Below, piece after piece: positions 7,765-15,703 of a stretch of 64,000 nt of DNA. The DNA is from Arthrobacter sp. SLBN-83 (GTDB lineage: Bacteria; Actinomycetota; Actinomycetes; Actinomycetales; Micrococcaceae). The translations under genes were made by a program, and so were the position numbers. Location of the stretch: assembly GCF_006715285.1 (NCBI RefSeq), contig NZ_VFMX01000001.1, positions 2,418,001 to 2,482,000 on the forward strand, read 5' to 3'. The notes below the pieces were generated by a model. That model ran no database searches, had not been told where the DNA came from, and saw only the letters and a program-made list of their open reading frames with translations. How positions within the stretch are numbered: the stretch's first letter is position 1; each line of letters starts with the position of its first letter.

Positions 7765-9261
7765 TTGAGCAGCAATGACTCGGACCAGAATGAAATGGAC
7801 CAGAACCAGGCACCGGTGATCGATGCCCTGGCGGAGCACCAGAAGCTGGGACGGTACGGCTTCACCCCGCCGGCGCACCGCCAGGGGAGGGTAGTGGACC
7901 CGCGCGTGCTGGAGGTGCTGGGCGAACAAAGCTTCAAGGCCGACGTCGTTGCCTCCTCCGGCCTGGACGACCGGAAGTCCTCCAACGGCTACCTGTCCAA
8001 AGCCGAGGAGCTGCTGGCGGCCGCGGTCGGCGCCGACAAGGCCTTCTTTTCCACCTGCGGCAGCTCTCTTTCCATCAAAGCCGCCATCCTTGCCGTGACG
8101 CGAGGCCAAGGGGAGCTGCTGATCAGCCGCGATGCCCACAAGTCAGTCACCTCCGGGCTGGTGCTGTCCGGGCTGCAGCCGCGCTGGATCAAGCCGCGCT
8201 GGGACAACGAACTGAAGATGAGCCACCCGCCGGCACCGGAGACCGTAGAGGAGATGTGGCAGCGCTATCCCGATGCCTCCGCGGCCCTGATTGTGAGCCC
8301 CACCCCTTACGGCACCTGCGCGGATCTGGAAGCCATCGCGGAGATCTGCCACAAACGGGGCAAGCCGCTGATCGTGGACGAAGCCTGGGGCGCGCAATTG
8401 CCCTTCCACCCGGACACCCCCACCTGGGCCATGTCTGCCGGCGCGGACATCTGCGTGGTCAGCGTGCACAAGATGGGCCTGGGATTTGAACAGGGCTCGA
8501 TCTTCCATCTTCAAGGGGACCTGGTGGACCCCGTCCGGCTCAACCAATGCGCCGACGTCCTCTCCACCACCAGCGCCAACACCCTGATCTACGGAGCCAT
8601 GGACGGCTGGCGGCGGCAGATGGTCCAGGAGGGCAAGGCCATGATCGACAAGGCCCTAAACCTTGCCCGCCGTGTCCGCACCGACATTGAAGCAATCTCC
8701 GGCCTGCACGTCCTGGAGGATGAACTGGTCCACGAGGAAGCCTCGCACGATCTGGACATCCTGCACGTCCTGATCGACGTTTCACAGCTGGGCATCAGCG
8801 GCTACCAGGCCACGGACTGGCTCCGCGAGAACTGCCGGATCGACCTTGGCACCAACGACCACCGCCGCATCGAGGCCGTGATCTCCATTTCGGACGACGA
8901 CGAAACCGCGGACAGGCTCCTGAGCGGCCTGCGCGCTCTCGTAGACGCCGCGCCCTCCCTTCCCCGGCCGCCCGCCGTCGTGATCCCTGATGAGAAGGAC
9001 CTTTTCCTGGAAACCGTGATGCTGCCCCGCGACGCTTTTTTTGGTCCGGTGGAAGTGATCCCGGTGGAGGAAGCGCGCGGCCGGATCGCCGCGGAAATGG
9101 CAACTCCGTATCCTCCCGGTGTGCCGCTGCTGCTGCCCGGCGAACGCATCAACCAAGCAGCCATCGATTATCTGCGGAGTGGTGTGGAAGCTGGCATGGT
9201 CCTGCCCGATCCCGCCGATCCGACCCTCAAAACCATCCGCGTAGTCCGTGAGGAACCGTAA
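7765..9261 (+). CDS. PLP-dependent Orn/Lys/Arg decarboxylase-family enzyme, copy A
   Basis: A 498-residue fold-type I PLP enzyme. Visible motifs are FFSTCGSSLSIKAA, SRDAHKS (His125), IVDEAWGA (Asp205) and SVHKMG with the Schiff-base Lys236, followed by a C-terminal domain with ETVMLPRDAFFGP and YPPGVPLLLPGE. These match the major Orn/Lys/Arg decarboxylase family, shorter than the inducible E. coli enzymes because the N-terminal wing domain is missing. The TTG start has AGGAGG a few bases upstream. It lies 18 bases after the ligase gene. A close paralogue is at 20377-21837. It would supply an amine, or act on an amino acid, in the operon's pathway; the substrate is not predictable here. Confidence 0.85.
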   Translation: MSSNDSDQNEMDQNQAPVIDALAEHQKLGRYGFTPPAHRQGRVVDPRVLEVLGEQSFKADVVASSGLDDRKSSNGYLSKAEELLAAAVGADKAFFSTCGSSLSIKAAILAVTRGQGELLISRDAHKSVTSGLVLSGLQPRWIKPRWDNELKMSHPPAPETVEEMWQRYPDASAALIVSPTPYGTCADLEAIAEICHKRGKPLIVDEAWGAQLPFHPDTPTWAMSAGADICVVSVHKMGLGFEQGSIFHLQGDLVDPVRLNQCADVLSTTSANTLIYGAMDGWRRQMVQEGKAMIDKALNLARRVRTDIEAISGLHVLEDELVHEEASHDLDILHVLIDVSQLGISGYQATDWLRENCRIDLGTNDHRRIEAVISISDDDETADRLLSGLRALVDAAPSLPRPPAVVIPDEKDLFLETVMLPRDAFFGPVEVIPVEEARGRIAAEMATPYPPGVPLLLPGERINQAAIDYLRSGVEAGMVLPDPADPTLKTIRVVREEP

Positions 9262-9313
9262 ACAACAGCAGTAGAAACCCCATCAACCGCAGTAAAAAAG
9301 CAAGGAAAACAAC

Positions 9314-11095
9314 ATGTGTGGCATAGCCGGCGAAATCGCGTTCAACGGCAGGGCGGCATCGGGGGAAGCAGTTCTGAAAATCATGGAGGCCATGGCCTCC
9401 CGGGGTCCGGACGGAAGGGGAAGCTGGAACGGCGGCTGGGTTGCACTGGGGCACCGGCGGCTGAGCATCATCGACCTCTCCGACGCGGGCGCCCAGCCCA
9501 TGGAGGACGACGGCGGCCTGACCCTCGCCTTCAACGGCTGCATCTACAACTACCAGGAGCTGCGGCGGGAGCTGGAGTCGGAGTTCAGGTTCCGGTCCAC
9601 CAGCGACACCGAAGTGATCCTCAAGGCGTACCGGAAATGGGGTGACGACTTTGTCCACCACCTGGCGGGCATGTTCGCGATCGCCATTTACGATCCGCAG
9701 CGGGAGGAAGTCCTCCTGGTCCGTGACCGGCTGGGCATCAAGCCGCTGTACGTGTCACACCTGCCCGGGAAGATGCGTTTCGCGTCCACGCTGCCGGCGC
9801 TGGTGGCCTCGGGCGGGATCGATACCGGCATCGATGAGGTGGCCCTGCATCATTACCTGAGCTGGCACTCGATCGTTCCCGCGCCCCGCACCATCCTGCG
9901 CGGCGTGCAGAAGCTTCCGGCGGCCACCATCCGCACCATCCGGGCGGACGGCACCTGGCAGGACCGCGAATACTGGCGGCCGGATTACACGCGCAAGCCG
10001 GAGCACGCTGGATGGTCCGCTGCGGACTGGCAGGATGCGGTGCGGGATTCGCTGCGGACGGCAGTACGACGGCGGATGGTTGCGGACGTGCCGGTAGGTG
10101 TCCTTTTGTCCGGCGGACTTGATTCCAGCCTCCTGGTTGCCCTCCTCGCCGAGGAGGGCCAGCACGGGTTGTCCACCTTCAGCATCGGGTTCGACGACGG
10201 CGCCGGCGGGGACGCCGGGAACGAGTTCGAGTATTCGGACCTCGTGGCACGGGAATTCGGTACGCGGCACGAACGGCTCCATGTGCCTACCGCTGATTTT
10301 GCGCCGTCAATCGGCGGCGCCCTTGATGCCATGTCCGAGCCGATGTCCAGCCACGACGTCACCGCCTTCCACCTCCTCTCCGATACGGTGTCGAGGCATT
10401 TGAAGGTGGTGCAGTGCGGGCAGGGCGCCGACGAAGTGTTCGGCGGTTACGCTTACCACCAGCCGCTCGCGGGTGTACCCCGGGACCAGGCGCTGGCGGC
10501 CTTCACTGCGTCTTTCGTTGACCACAGCCACGAGGAGCTCCTGGGAATCCTGGAGCCTGAGTGGCTGCCGGCAACGGATGTCAGCCGCCGCGTCCTGGCC
10601 GACCACCTCTCAGCCCCGGGCGCCGAGACCGCGCTGGACGCGGTCCTCCGGCTCGATACCCACCTGCTGATGGTGGACGATCCGGTAAAGCGCCTGGACA
10701 ACATGAGCATGGCCTGGGGGCTGGAGGCCCGCGTTCCGTTCCTGGACCACGAACTGGTGGAACTGGCCGCCTCGTGCCCGCCGGAACTGAAGGCAAGCCA
10801 GGGCGGGAAGGGCATCCTGAAGGACCTGGGCCGGCAGCTGTTGCCGTCCGCCGTGATCGACCGGCCCAAGGGCTACTTCCCGGTCCCGGCGCTGCGGCAT
10901 TTGGAGGAACCCTTCATCACCATGGTCAGCGACGCTTTGCACGCCCCCGAGGCCAAGCAGCGCGGCCTGTTCCGGCCCTCCTGTATCGATGCCCTGCTGG
11001 AGGATCCCAACAGCCAGCGGACCCCGGTGAAGAGCAACGTCCTGTGGCAGTTCGCACTGCTGGAAATGTGGCTGCAGCGCCACGGAGTGGGGTAG
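9314..11095 (+). CDS. AsnB-type glutamine-dependent amidotransferase, N-acetylglutaminylglutamine amidotransferase-like
   Basis: The 593-residue protein starts MCGIAGE, so Cys2 is the class II glutaminase nucleophile, and has the PPi-loop LLSGGLDSSLL for ATP activation in the C-terminal synthetase domain. Length and sequence resemble the amidotransferase of the NAGGN trio (a dipeptide-amide osmolyte locus) more than plain asparagine synthetase, and the context (a ligase and a peptidase in the same operon) is not that of asparagine synthesis. The partner GNAT/ATP-grasp gene of the known trio is missing; a GCS2 ligase takes its place. Amidation of a small peptide carboxyl is the inferred reaction. 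Confidence 0.78.
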   Translation: MCGIAGEIAFNGRAASGEAVLKIMEAMASRGPDGRGSWNGGWVALGHRRLSIIDLSDAGAQPMEDDGGLTLAFNGCIYNYQELRRELESEFRFRSTSDTEVILKAYRKWGDDFVHHLAGMFAIAIYDPQREEVLLVRDRLGIKPLYVSHLPGKMRFASTLPALVASGGIDTGIDEVALHHYLSWHSIVPAPRTILRGVQKLPAATIRTIRADGTWQDREYWRPDYTRKPEHAGWSAADWQDAVRDSLRTAVRRRMVADVPVGVLLSGGLDSSLLVALLAEEGQHGLSTFSIGFDDGAGGDAGNEFEYSDLVAREFGTRHERLHVPTADFAPSIGGALDAMSEPMSSHDVTAFHLLSDTVSRHLKVVQCGQGADEVFGGYAYHQPLAGVPRDQALAAFTASFVDHSHEELLGILEPEWLPATDVSRRVLADHLSAPGAETALDAVLRLDTHLLMVDDPVKRLDNMSMAWGLEARVPFLDHELVELAASCPPELKASQGGKGILKDLGRQLLPSAVIDRPKGYFPVPALRHLEEPFITMVSDALHAPEAKQRGLFRPSCIDALLEDPNSQRTPVKSNVLWQFALLEMWLQRHGVG

Positions 11096-11098
11096 CCC

Positions 11099-12496
11099 AT
11101 GGCCTCACCGGCATCCGATGACAGGGAGGTCCTCAAGGGCCTGCGCCAAGCCGTCCGCGGCGACTTTACGACCGCCCTCGAGGAACTCTCGGCGCTGGTC
11201 CGGATTCCCGCCATGGCCTGGGACTCCTTCGACCCCTCTCAGCTGGACCAGGCCGCGCTACAGGTGGCGGACCTGCTCCGCGAAGCCGGCCTGGCCGCCG
11301 TCGACATCCTGAAGACGCCGCGGCCCGACGGCCTGCCGGGTGCCCCTGCCGTGGTGGGACGCCGGCCTGCGGATCCGGGCAGGCCCACCATCCTGCTGTA
11401 CGCGCACTACGATGTCCAGCCCGCCGGCGAGCTGGAGCTGTGGGAGACACCGCCGTTCGAAGCGGTGGAACGCGGCGGCCGGCTGTGGGGCAGGGGAGTG
11501 GCGGACAACAAAGCCGGAGTGCTGCTGCATGTGGCCGCCGTCCGCAACGCGCTCCGGGTGTTGGGCGACGACCTCGGCGTGGGAATTACCGTTTTCATCG
11601 ACGGCGAGGAAGAGGCCGGTTCGCCGTCGCTGCCCCTGCTGCTGCAGCAACACGGCGACCTGCTGCGCGCAGACGTGCTGGTGGTGGCCGACTCCGGCAA
11701 CTGGAAGGTGGGCGTCCCCGCCCTGACCACCAGCCTGCGCGGGCTGATCCTGGGCACCATCGAGGTGCGGGTACTGGAGCACGCCCTGCACTCCGGGACC
11801 TACGGCGGCCCCCTGGTGGATGCGCTGGCCGCAACGTCCCGGCTGGTTGCGTCCTTCCATCACGACGACGGCAGCGTGGCGGTGGAGGGCCTGCTGGCTT
11901 CCGAGGAACCGGGTCCGTCCCTGTCGGAGGAAGAGTTCCGGGCTGATTCGCGGGTCCGCCCGGGGGTGCCCCTGGCCGGCAGCGGCAGCATCACGTCGAG
12001 GCTGTGGACCAAGCCGGCCATGGCCATCATCGGGATCGATGCGCCCTCCGTGGCGCTGTCCTCCGACACGCTGCAGCCGGCCGCCCGGGCCCGGTTCAGC
12101 CTGAGCCTGGCACCTGCGTCCGACACGGCGGCAGCCATGGAAGCCGTGCGGCAGCACGTGGAAGAGCATGTGCCGTTCGGCGCGGAGGTGACGTTCGTTC
12201 CGGGCGGACGGACCGAAGGTTTCGCGGGGGATGCGTCGTCGCCCACCTCGAAGCTGATGCTGGCGGCCATGGGCGAGGCGTGGGGTGTTCCCGCGGTGTC
12301 GATGGGCGTTGGCGGATCCATCCCTGCCGTGGACATCCTGAACAAGCTGTTCCCGGAGGCGGAAATCCTGGTGACCGGCGCCGAGGATCCGGACTCCCGC
12401 GCACACGGGGCCAACGAGTCCATCCACCTGGGGGACTTCGAGAACGCAATCGTGGCCGAGGCGCTGCTCCTGGCCCGCCTCAGTGCCGGGGACTAG
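11099..12496 (+). CDS. M20-family dipeptidase
   Basis: A 465-residue metallopeptidase with LLYAHYDVQPAG (metal-binding His and Asp), GRGVADNKAG, the catalytic DGEEEAGS and a late metal ligand region in DSRAHGANESIH. These are the marks of M20A dipeptidases such as carnosinase-like enzymes; a dimerisation lid lies near residues 215-330. The ATG follows the amidotransferase stop by three bases, so the genes are coupled. In the NAGGN trio an M42 peptidase holds this position, so a turnover or trimming role for the operon product is inferred. No signal peptide, so cytoplasmic. Confidence 0.85.
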   Translation: MASPASDDREVLKGLRQAVRGDFTTALEELSALVRIPAMAWDSFDPSQLDQAALQVADLLREAGLAAVDILKTPRPDGLPGAPAVVGRRPADPGRPTILLYAHYDVQPAGELELWETPPFEAVERGGRLWGRGVADNKAGVLLHVAAVRNALRVLGDDLGVGITVFIDGEEEAGSPSLPLLLQQHGDLLRADVLVVADSGNWKVGVPALTTSLRGLILGTIEVRVLEHALHSGTYGGPLVDALAATSRLVASFHHDDGSVAVEGLLASEEPGPSLSEEEFRADSRVRPGVPLAGSGSITSRLWTKPAMAIIGIDAPSVALSSDTLQPAARARFSLSLAPASDTAAAMEAVRQHVEEHVPFGAEVTFVPGGRTEGFAGDASSPTSKLMLAAMGEAWGVPAVSMGVGGSIPAVDILNKLFPEAEILVTGAEDPDSRAHGANESIHLGDFENAIVAEALLLARLSAGD

Positions 12497-12523
12497 CCCC
12501 GGCGAGAGGCACCGAAGGCGTTG

Positions 12524-13429
12524 CTAGCGCCTGGGCGCGTCCCGTCGTCGTGCTGCGAAGGCGAACAGGGACGTGGTGGCCAGGGTGGCCAGGTACCCCG
12601 CGATGACAATAAGCGAGATGCCCGCCCAGAAGTAGTTGGTGGTGCTGGACTCCTGCCACGGGCTGGGGGCAATCCGGATGAGCGAATACACCGCAACCCC
12701 GGCCGAGGCCAGCCCGATCAGCACCGGCAGCGTTAGCCAGATCCGGGCCGAGCCGAGGTGTTCGCCGAACCCGTCCCACTCGTTCCACGAACCCCGCCGG
12801 AGGATCAGCCAGCCTGCCGGAATCATGAACGCCCCCACCAGCAGGAACGCCGCCACCACGTCCGCGGGCCGGTGCCACTGGTTGATCAGGGTGGACACGC
12901 CGGAGGCAATGGCGAAGGTGCCGCCGATGAAGCCCGCCATGGGCCGCCAGCGCGGGGACGCCATCAGGAACACCGCCGCGGCCGCTGAGGCCGCCAGGGT
13001 GGTGTGGCCGGAGGGCAGCGAGTTCAGTTCCAGGGTGAGCACGCCCTTGTCCGGGCGCGGCGGCAGCAGGTCCTTCAAAACCTGCGTTGCCACGTTCGCC
13101 CCGATGCAGGCAGCAACGGCGATCCCGGCCTCGGCCCAGTGCCGCCGGATCACCGTGACAAACAGGACCACGACGGCGGCCATCACCAGGGAGATGGTGG
13201 GCAGCCAATCCAGGAACTTGGTGGCTGCCTTGCCGGCCGGGCCGTGGATTTCCACCGCTTCCACCAACGCGGACTCGTCAATGAACTGGCCCGTGGTGGT
13301 TTGGACAAAGAAGTAATAGGTGGCAATCAGCCCCGCAATGCACGCCATGGTGGACAGCACGAACAGGAACGCCGCGCCGGGGGCAGGCCGGGCCGGAGTC
13401 CTGGTGGGCAGTTGCCGTGAAGAAGTCAT
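12524..13429 (-). CDS. PAP2-family membrane phosphatase
   Basis: About 301 residues with several hydrophobic helices and the three PAP2 signature regions KDLLPPRPDKG, SLPSGHTT and STLINQWHRPAD. The last is normally SRxxxxxHxxxD; here Thr replaces the phosphate-binding Arg, while the catalytic His and the Asp are kept. Family members dephosphorylate lipid phosphates such as undecaprenyl diphosphate or phosphatidic acid on the outer membrane face. ATG 13429 was chosen over an upstream GTG (13447) because neither has a good ribosome binding site and the ATG gives the usual N-terminus. Convergent with the peptidase gene. Confidence 0.82.
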   Translation of the reverse strand: MTSSRQLPTRTPARPAPGAAFLFVLSTMACIAGLIATYYFFVQTTTGQFIDESALVEAVEIHGPAGKAATKFLDWLPTISLVMAAVVVLFVTVIRRHWAEAGIAVAACIGANVATQVLKDLLPPRPDKGVLTLELNSLPSGHTTLAASAAAAVFLMASPRWRPMAGFIGGTFAIASGVSTLINQWHRPADVVAAFLLVGAFMIPAGWLILRRGSWNEWDGFGEHLGSARIWLTLPVLIGLASAGVAVYSLIRIAPSPWQESSTTNYFWAGISLIVIAGYLATLATTSLFAFAARRRDAPRR

Positions 13430-13465
13430 CGCGGTTAAGGGTGACACAAAAAGCTGGATGGGCGC

Positions 13466-14659
13466 TTAGGGGTTGGGCCCGGCGGGCTTGACCGCTGCAA
13501 GGCGGGGGATGCTGGCGGCGGCAACGAGCAGGGCCAGCGCGCCCAGCCCGAACGGCAGGGCGGTGGCCGTAGCGATGCCGCCCACCAGCAGGGGTCCGCC
13601 GGCGTCTCCGAGTTCACGCCCCAGCTCGGCCGAGCCCATGGTCCGGCCCATCCGCTCGGGCGGCGTGGTGTCGGCCAGGTGCGCGAAGCCCAAAGGGGTC
13701 ACAGCACCGATGCCTGTCCCGATGAAGGCCGCGGCGACGAAGATAGTGACCACTCCCGGGGCCGCGGCCACCAAACCGATGCCTGCGGCAATGAGCAGCA
13801 GGCCCGTCGTCGTGCCCTTGTTGTCGGTGACGGCGTTGCGGTCCCGCAGCCTCCCGATCCACGGCTGGGTGAGCACCGAGCCAAGCGCCACGACGCTCAC
13901 CGCGGCCGTGCCCGCGAAGGCGTCCATGCCATCCCGGATGGCCAGCGCGGGGAGGAAGCCGACGGCGGCGCCCAGCGCGCCCGTTGCGGCGGCCAGCACC
14001 AGCGTGGGCACCAGGAAACGGCGTTCACCCACCTGCCGCGCCAGGTCCATCACCGTGTACCGCTTCCGCGGCAACGGCGCCAGGTGCGGCACGGGCACCA
14101 GCACCCACACGGCGGTCGCGGCCGCCAGCGCGGAAAGCGTTCCAAACAGCAGTGGAAACCCGCCGGCCAGGATCAGGCCCGCCCCCAGCGGGGGGCCGAT
14201 GATGTAGCCCAGGCTTTTCCAGGACCCGTACCGGCCAAAGTAGGTGCCCGCCTTTCCGCCCCGGGCCATGCGTGCCACCATGGCGGACGACGACGGCGAA
14301 AAGGCCGATGCCGCAGCGCCCTGTCCCAGCCGGGCGAGGGCAAGGATCAACGGGTCCGCGGCGCCCAGGCCGATCAGGGACAGGGCGGCGAAAGCGAAGA
14401 GTCCGCCGACGATGACGGGCTTGGGGCCGATACGGTCGCTGAGTGCACCCAAGACCGGTTTGAGGAACACCTCGGCCACATCGTAGAGGGCCAGCAGGAT
14501 GCCCAGGTTCAGCAGGGTCAGGCCGATGTTGCCGCTCTGCGAACCGAGTCCGGCCGCGATGCTGTGGGCGCCGAAAGCGGTGACGAACCCCGCGGCGTAG
14601 AGAGGTGCCGTTGCCGGGCGGGTGGCCTGCCCAGTGGACGGAGGCTTTTCGGGGGTCAT
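13466..14659 (-). CDS. MFS efflux transporter
   Basis: A 397-residue protein with about 12 membrane segments. The loop between helices 2 and 3, GALSDRIGPKPVI, matches the MFS signature GxxxDRxGR(K/R), and ALARLGQGAAASAFSPSSSAMVARM resembles motif C-like regions of drug exporters. It is divergent from an ABC exporter; the two starts are only 54 bases apart with a palindrome between them, so both may answer to the MarR/GbsR-like regulator at 17323. The substrate is unknown. Confidence 0.8.
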   Translation of the reverse strand: MTPEKPPSTGQATRPATAPLYAAGFVTAFGAHSIAAGLGSQSGNIGLTLLNLGILLALYDVAEVFLKPVLGALSDRIGPKPVIVGGLFAFAALSLIGLGAADPLILALARLGQGAAASAFSPSSSAMVARMARGGKAGTYFGRYGSWKSLGYIIGPPLGAGLILAGGFPLLFGTLSALAAATAVWVLVPVPHLAPLPRKRYTVMDLARQVGERRFLVPTLVLAAATGALGAAVGFLPALAIRDGMDAFAGTAAVSVVALGSVLTQPWIGRLRDRNAVTDNKGTTTGLLLIAAGIGLVAAAPGVVTIFVAAAFIGTGIGAVTPLGFAHLADTTPPERMGRTMGSAELGRELGDAGGPLLVGGIATATALPFGLGALALLVAAASIPRLAAVKPAGPNP

Positions 14660-14677
14660 AGTTGGGACTTTAGTGCC

Positions 14678-14693
14678 TTCACAAACTTGTGAA
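14678..14693. promoter_or_regulatory. Operator-like palindrome between MFS and ABC exporter genes
   Basis: TTCACAA-AC-TTGTGAA is a perfect 7-bp inverted repeat with a 2-base centre, in the 53-base gap between the divergent starts, and a second small palindrome, CTTCGAAG, follows at 14696-14703. Size and symmetry fit a winged-helix dimer such as the MarR/GbsR-like protein encoded as third gene of the ABC operon. Confidence 0.6.
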
Positions 14694-14712
14694 AACTTCG
14701 AAGACTTTGACC

Positions 14713-15702
14713 ATGAACACCGTTGTCCAGACAGCGAACCTGCACAAGCACTTTGGCCGGGTCAGGGCCTTGGACGGCCTCGACCTCGAAGTCCAGCGCG
14801 GTGAAATCCACGGTTTCCTGGGCCCCAACGGCGCCGGGAAATCCACCACCCTGCGGATCCTCCTGGGCCTGGCGAGGGCAACCTCCGGCACCGCCACGGT
14901 CCTGGGCCTGGAACCCTGGACCCAGGCTGCCGAGCTGCACCGGCGGCTGGCCTACGTTCCCGGCGACGTCCGGCTCTGGCCCAATCTCTCCGGCGGCGAA
15001 ACCATCGACCTGCTGTCCCGGCTCCGGGGCGGCGCCGCAGACGGGGACGCGTACCGGCGCCGGAAAGACCGGCTGTGCCAGGTGTTCGACTTCGATCCGG
15101 CCAGGAAGGGGCGCACGTACTCCAAGGGCAACCGGCAAAAAGTCGCCCTGATCGCAGCCCTCGCCACCGAGGCCGAGCTCTACCTCCTGGACGAGCCCAC
15201 CAGCGGCCTCGACCCGCTCATGGAGGAGGTCTTCCGCAGGGAGCTGCTGGCCGCGGTGGGCCGCGGGGCCACCGTGCTGCTGTCCAGCCATATCCTTTCC
15301 GAGGTGGAGGTGCTGTGCCACCGGGTGAGCATCATCCGCGCCGGCAGAATTGTCGACGGCGGCACGCTGGAGTCCCTGCGGCACCTCACCAGGTCCGAGG
15401 TTTCCTTCGCCGCGGACGGGTTGGATCCCGAGGCCCTGGCCCGGCTGGGCGCCGTGCATGACCTGGCGGTCGACGCCGGACGGGTCCGGTTCAGTGCCGA
15501 TTCGGACCGGATCGCGGAGGTGCTTCCGGCGCTGGGCGCCCTGGGCGTGCAGGGCCTGACGATTGTTCCGCCGTCCCTGGAGGAGCTGTTCCTGCGGCAC
15601 TACGGAGACAGGACGGCTGCACCGGAGCCTGGAACCGATGCTCCTGCTGCGGGGGCAAACGGTTCACGCCGACACCTGCTGGGCGCCAGGGGACGGAACT
15701 GA
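14713..15702 (+). CDS. ABC exporter ATP-binding protein
   Basis: A 329-residue ATPase with Walker A GPNGAGKST, signature YSKGNRQKV (a variant of LSGGQ), Walker B LYLLDEPTSGLDPLM and a His switch in SSHILSEVE. The C-terminal 100 residues form the extra domain seen in drug-export ATPases of the TnrB/DrrA kind. ATG 14713 was preferred to the upstream in-frame start, which would overlap the palindrome. Its stop is one base before the permease ATG. Together with the permease it should export a lipophilic compound, possibly an ionophore-type antibiotic; the substrate is inference. Confidence 0.88.
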   Translation: MNTVVQTANLHKHFGRVRALDGLDLEVQRGEIHGFLGPNGAGKSTTLRILLGLARATSGTATVLGLEPWTQAAELHRRLAYVPGDVRLWPNLSGGETIDLLSRLRGGAADGDAYRRRKDRLCQVFDFDPARKGRTYSKGNRQKVALIAALATEAELYLLDEPTSGLDPLMEEVFRRELLAAVGRGATVLLSSHILSEVEVLCHRVSIIRAGRIVDGGTLESLRHLTRSEVSFAADGLDPEALARLGAVHDLAVDAGRVRFSADSDRIAEVLPALGALGVQGLTIVPPSLEELFLRHYGDRTAAPEPGTDAPAAGANGSRRHLLGARGRN

Positions 15703-15703
15703 C

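Noticed and set aside
9314..11095. Plain asparagine synthetase (asnB)
   Set aside because: Operon partners and overall resemblance fit a peptide amidotransferase better; asparagine synthesis cannot be excluded without a tree, so no symbol was given.
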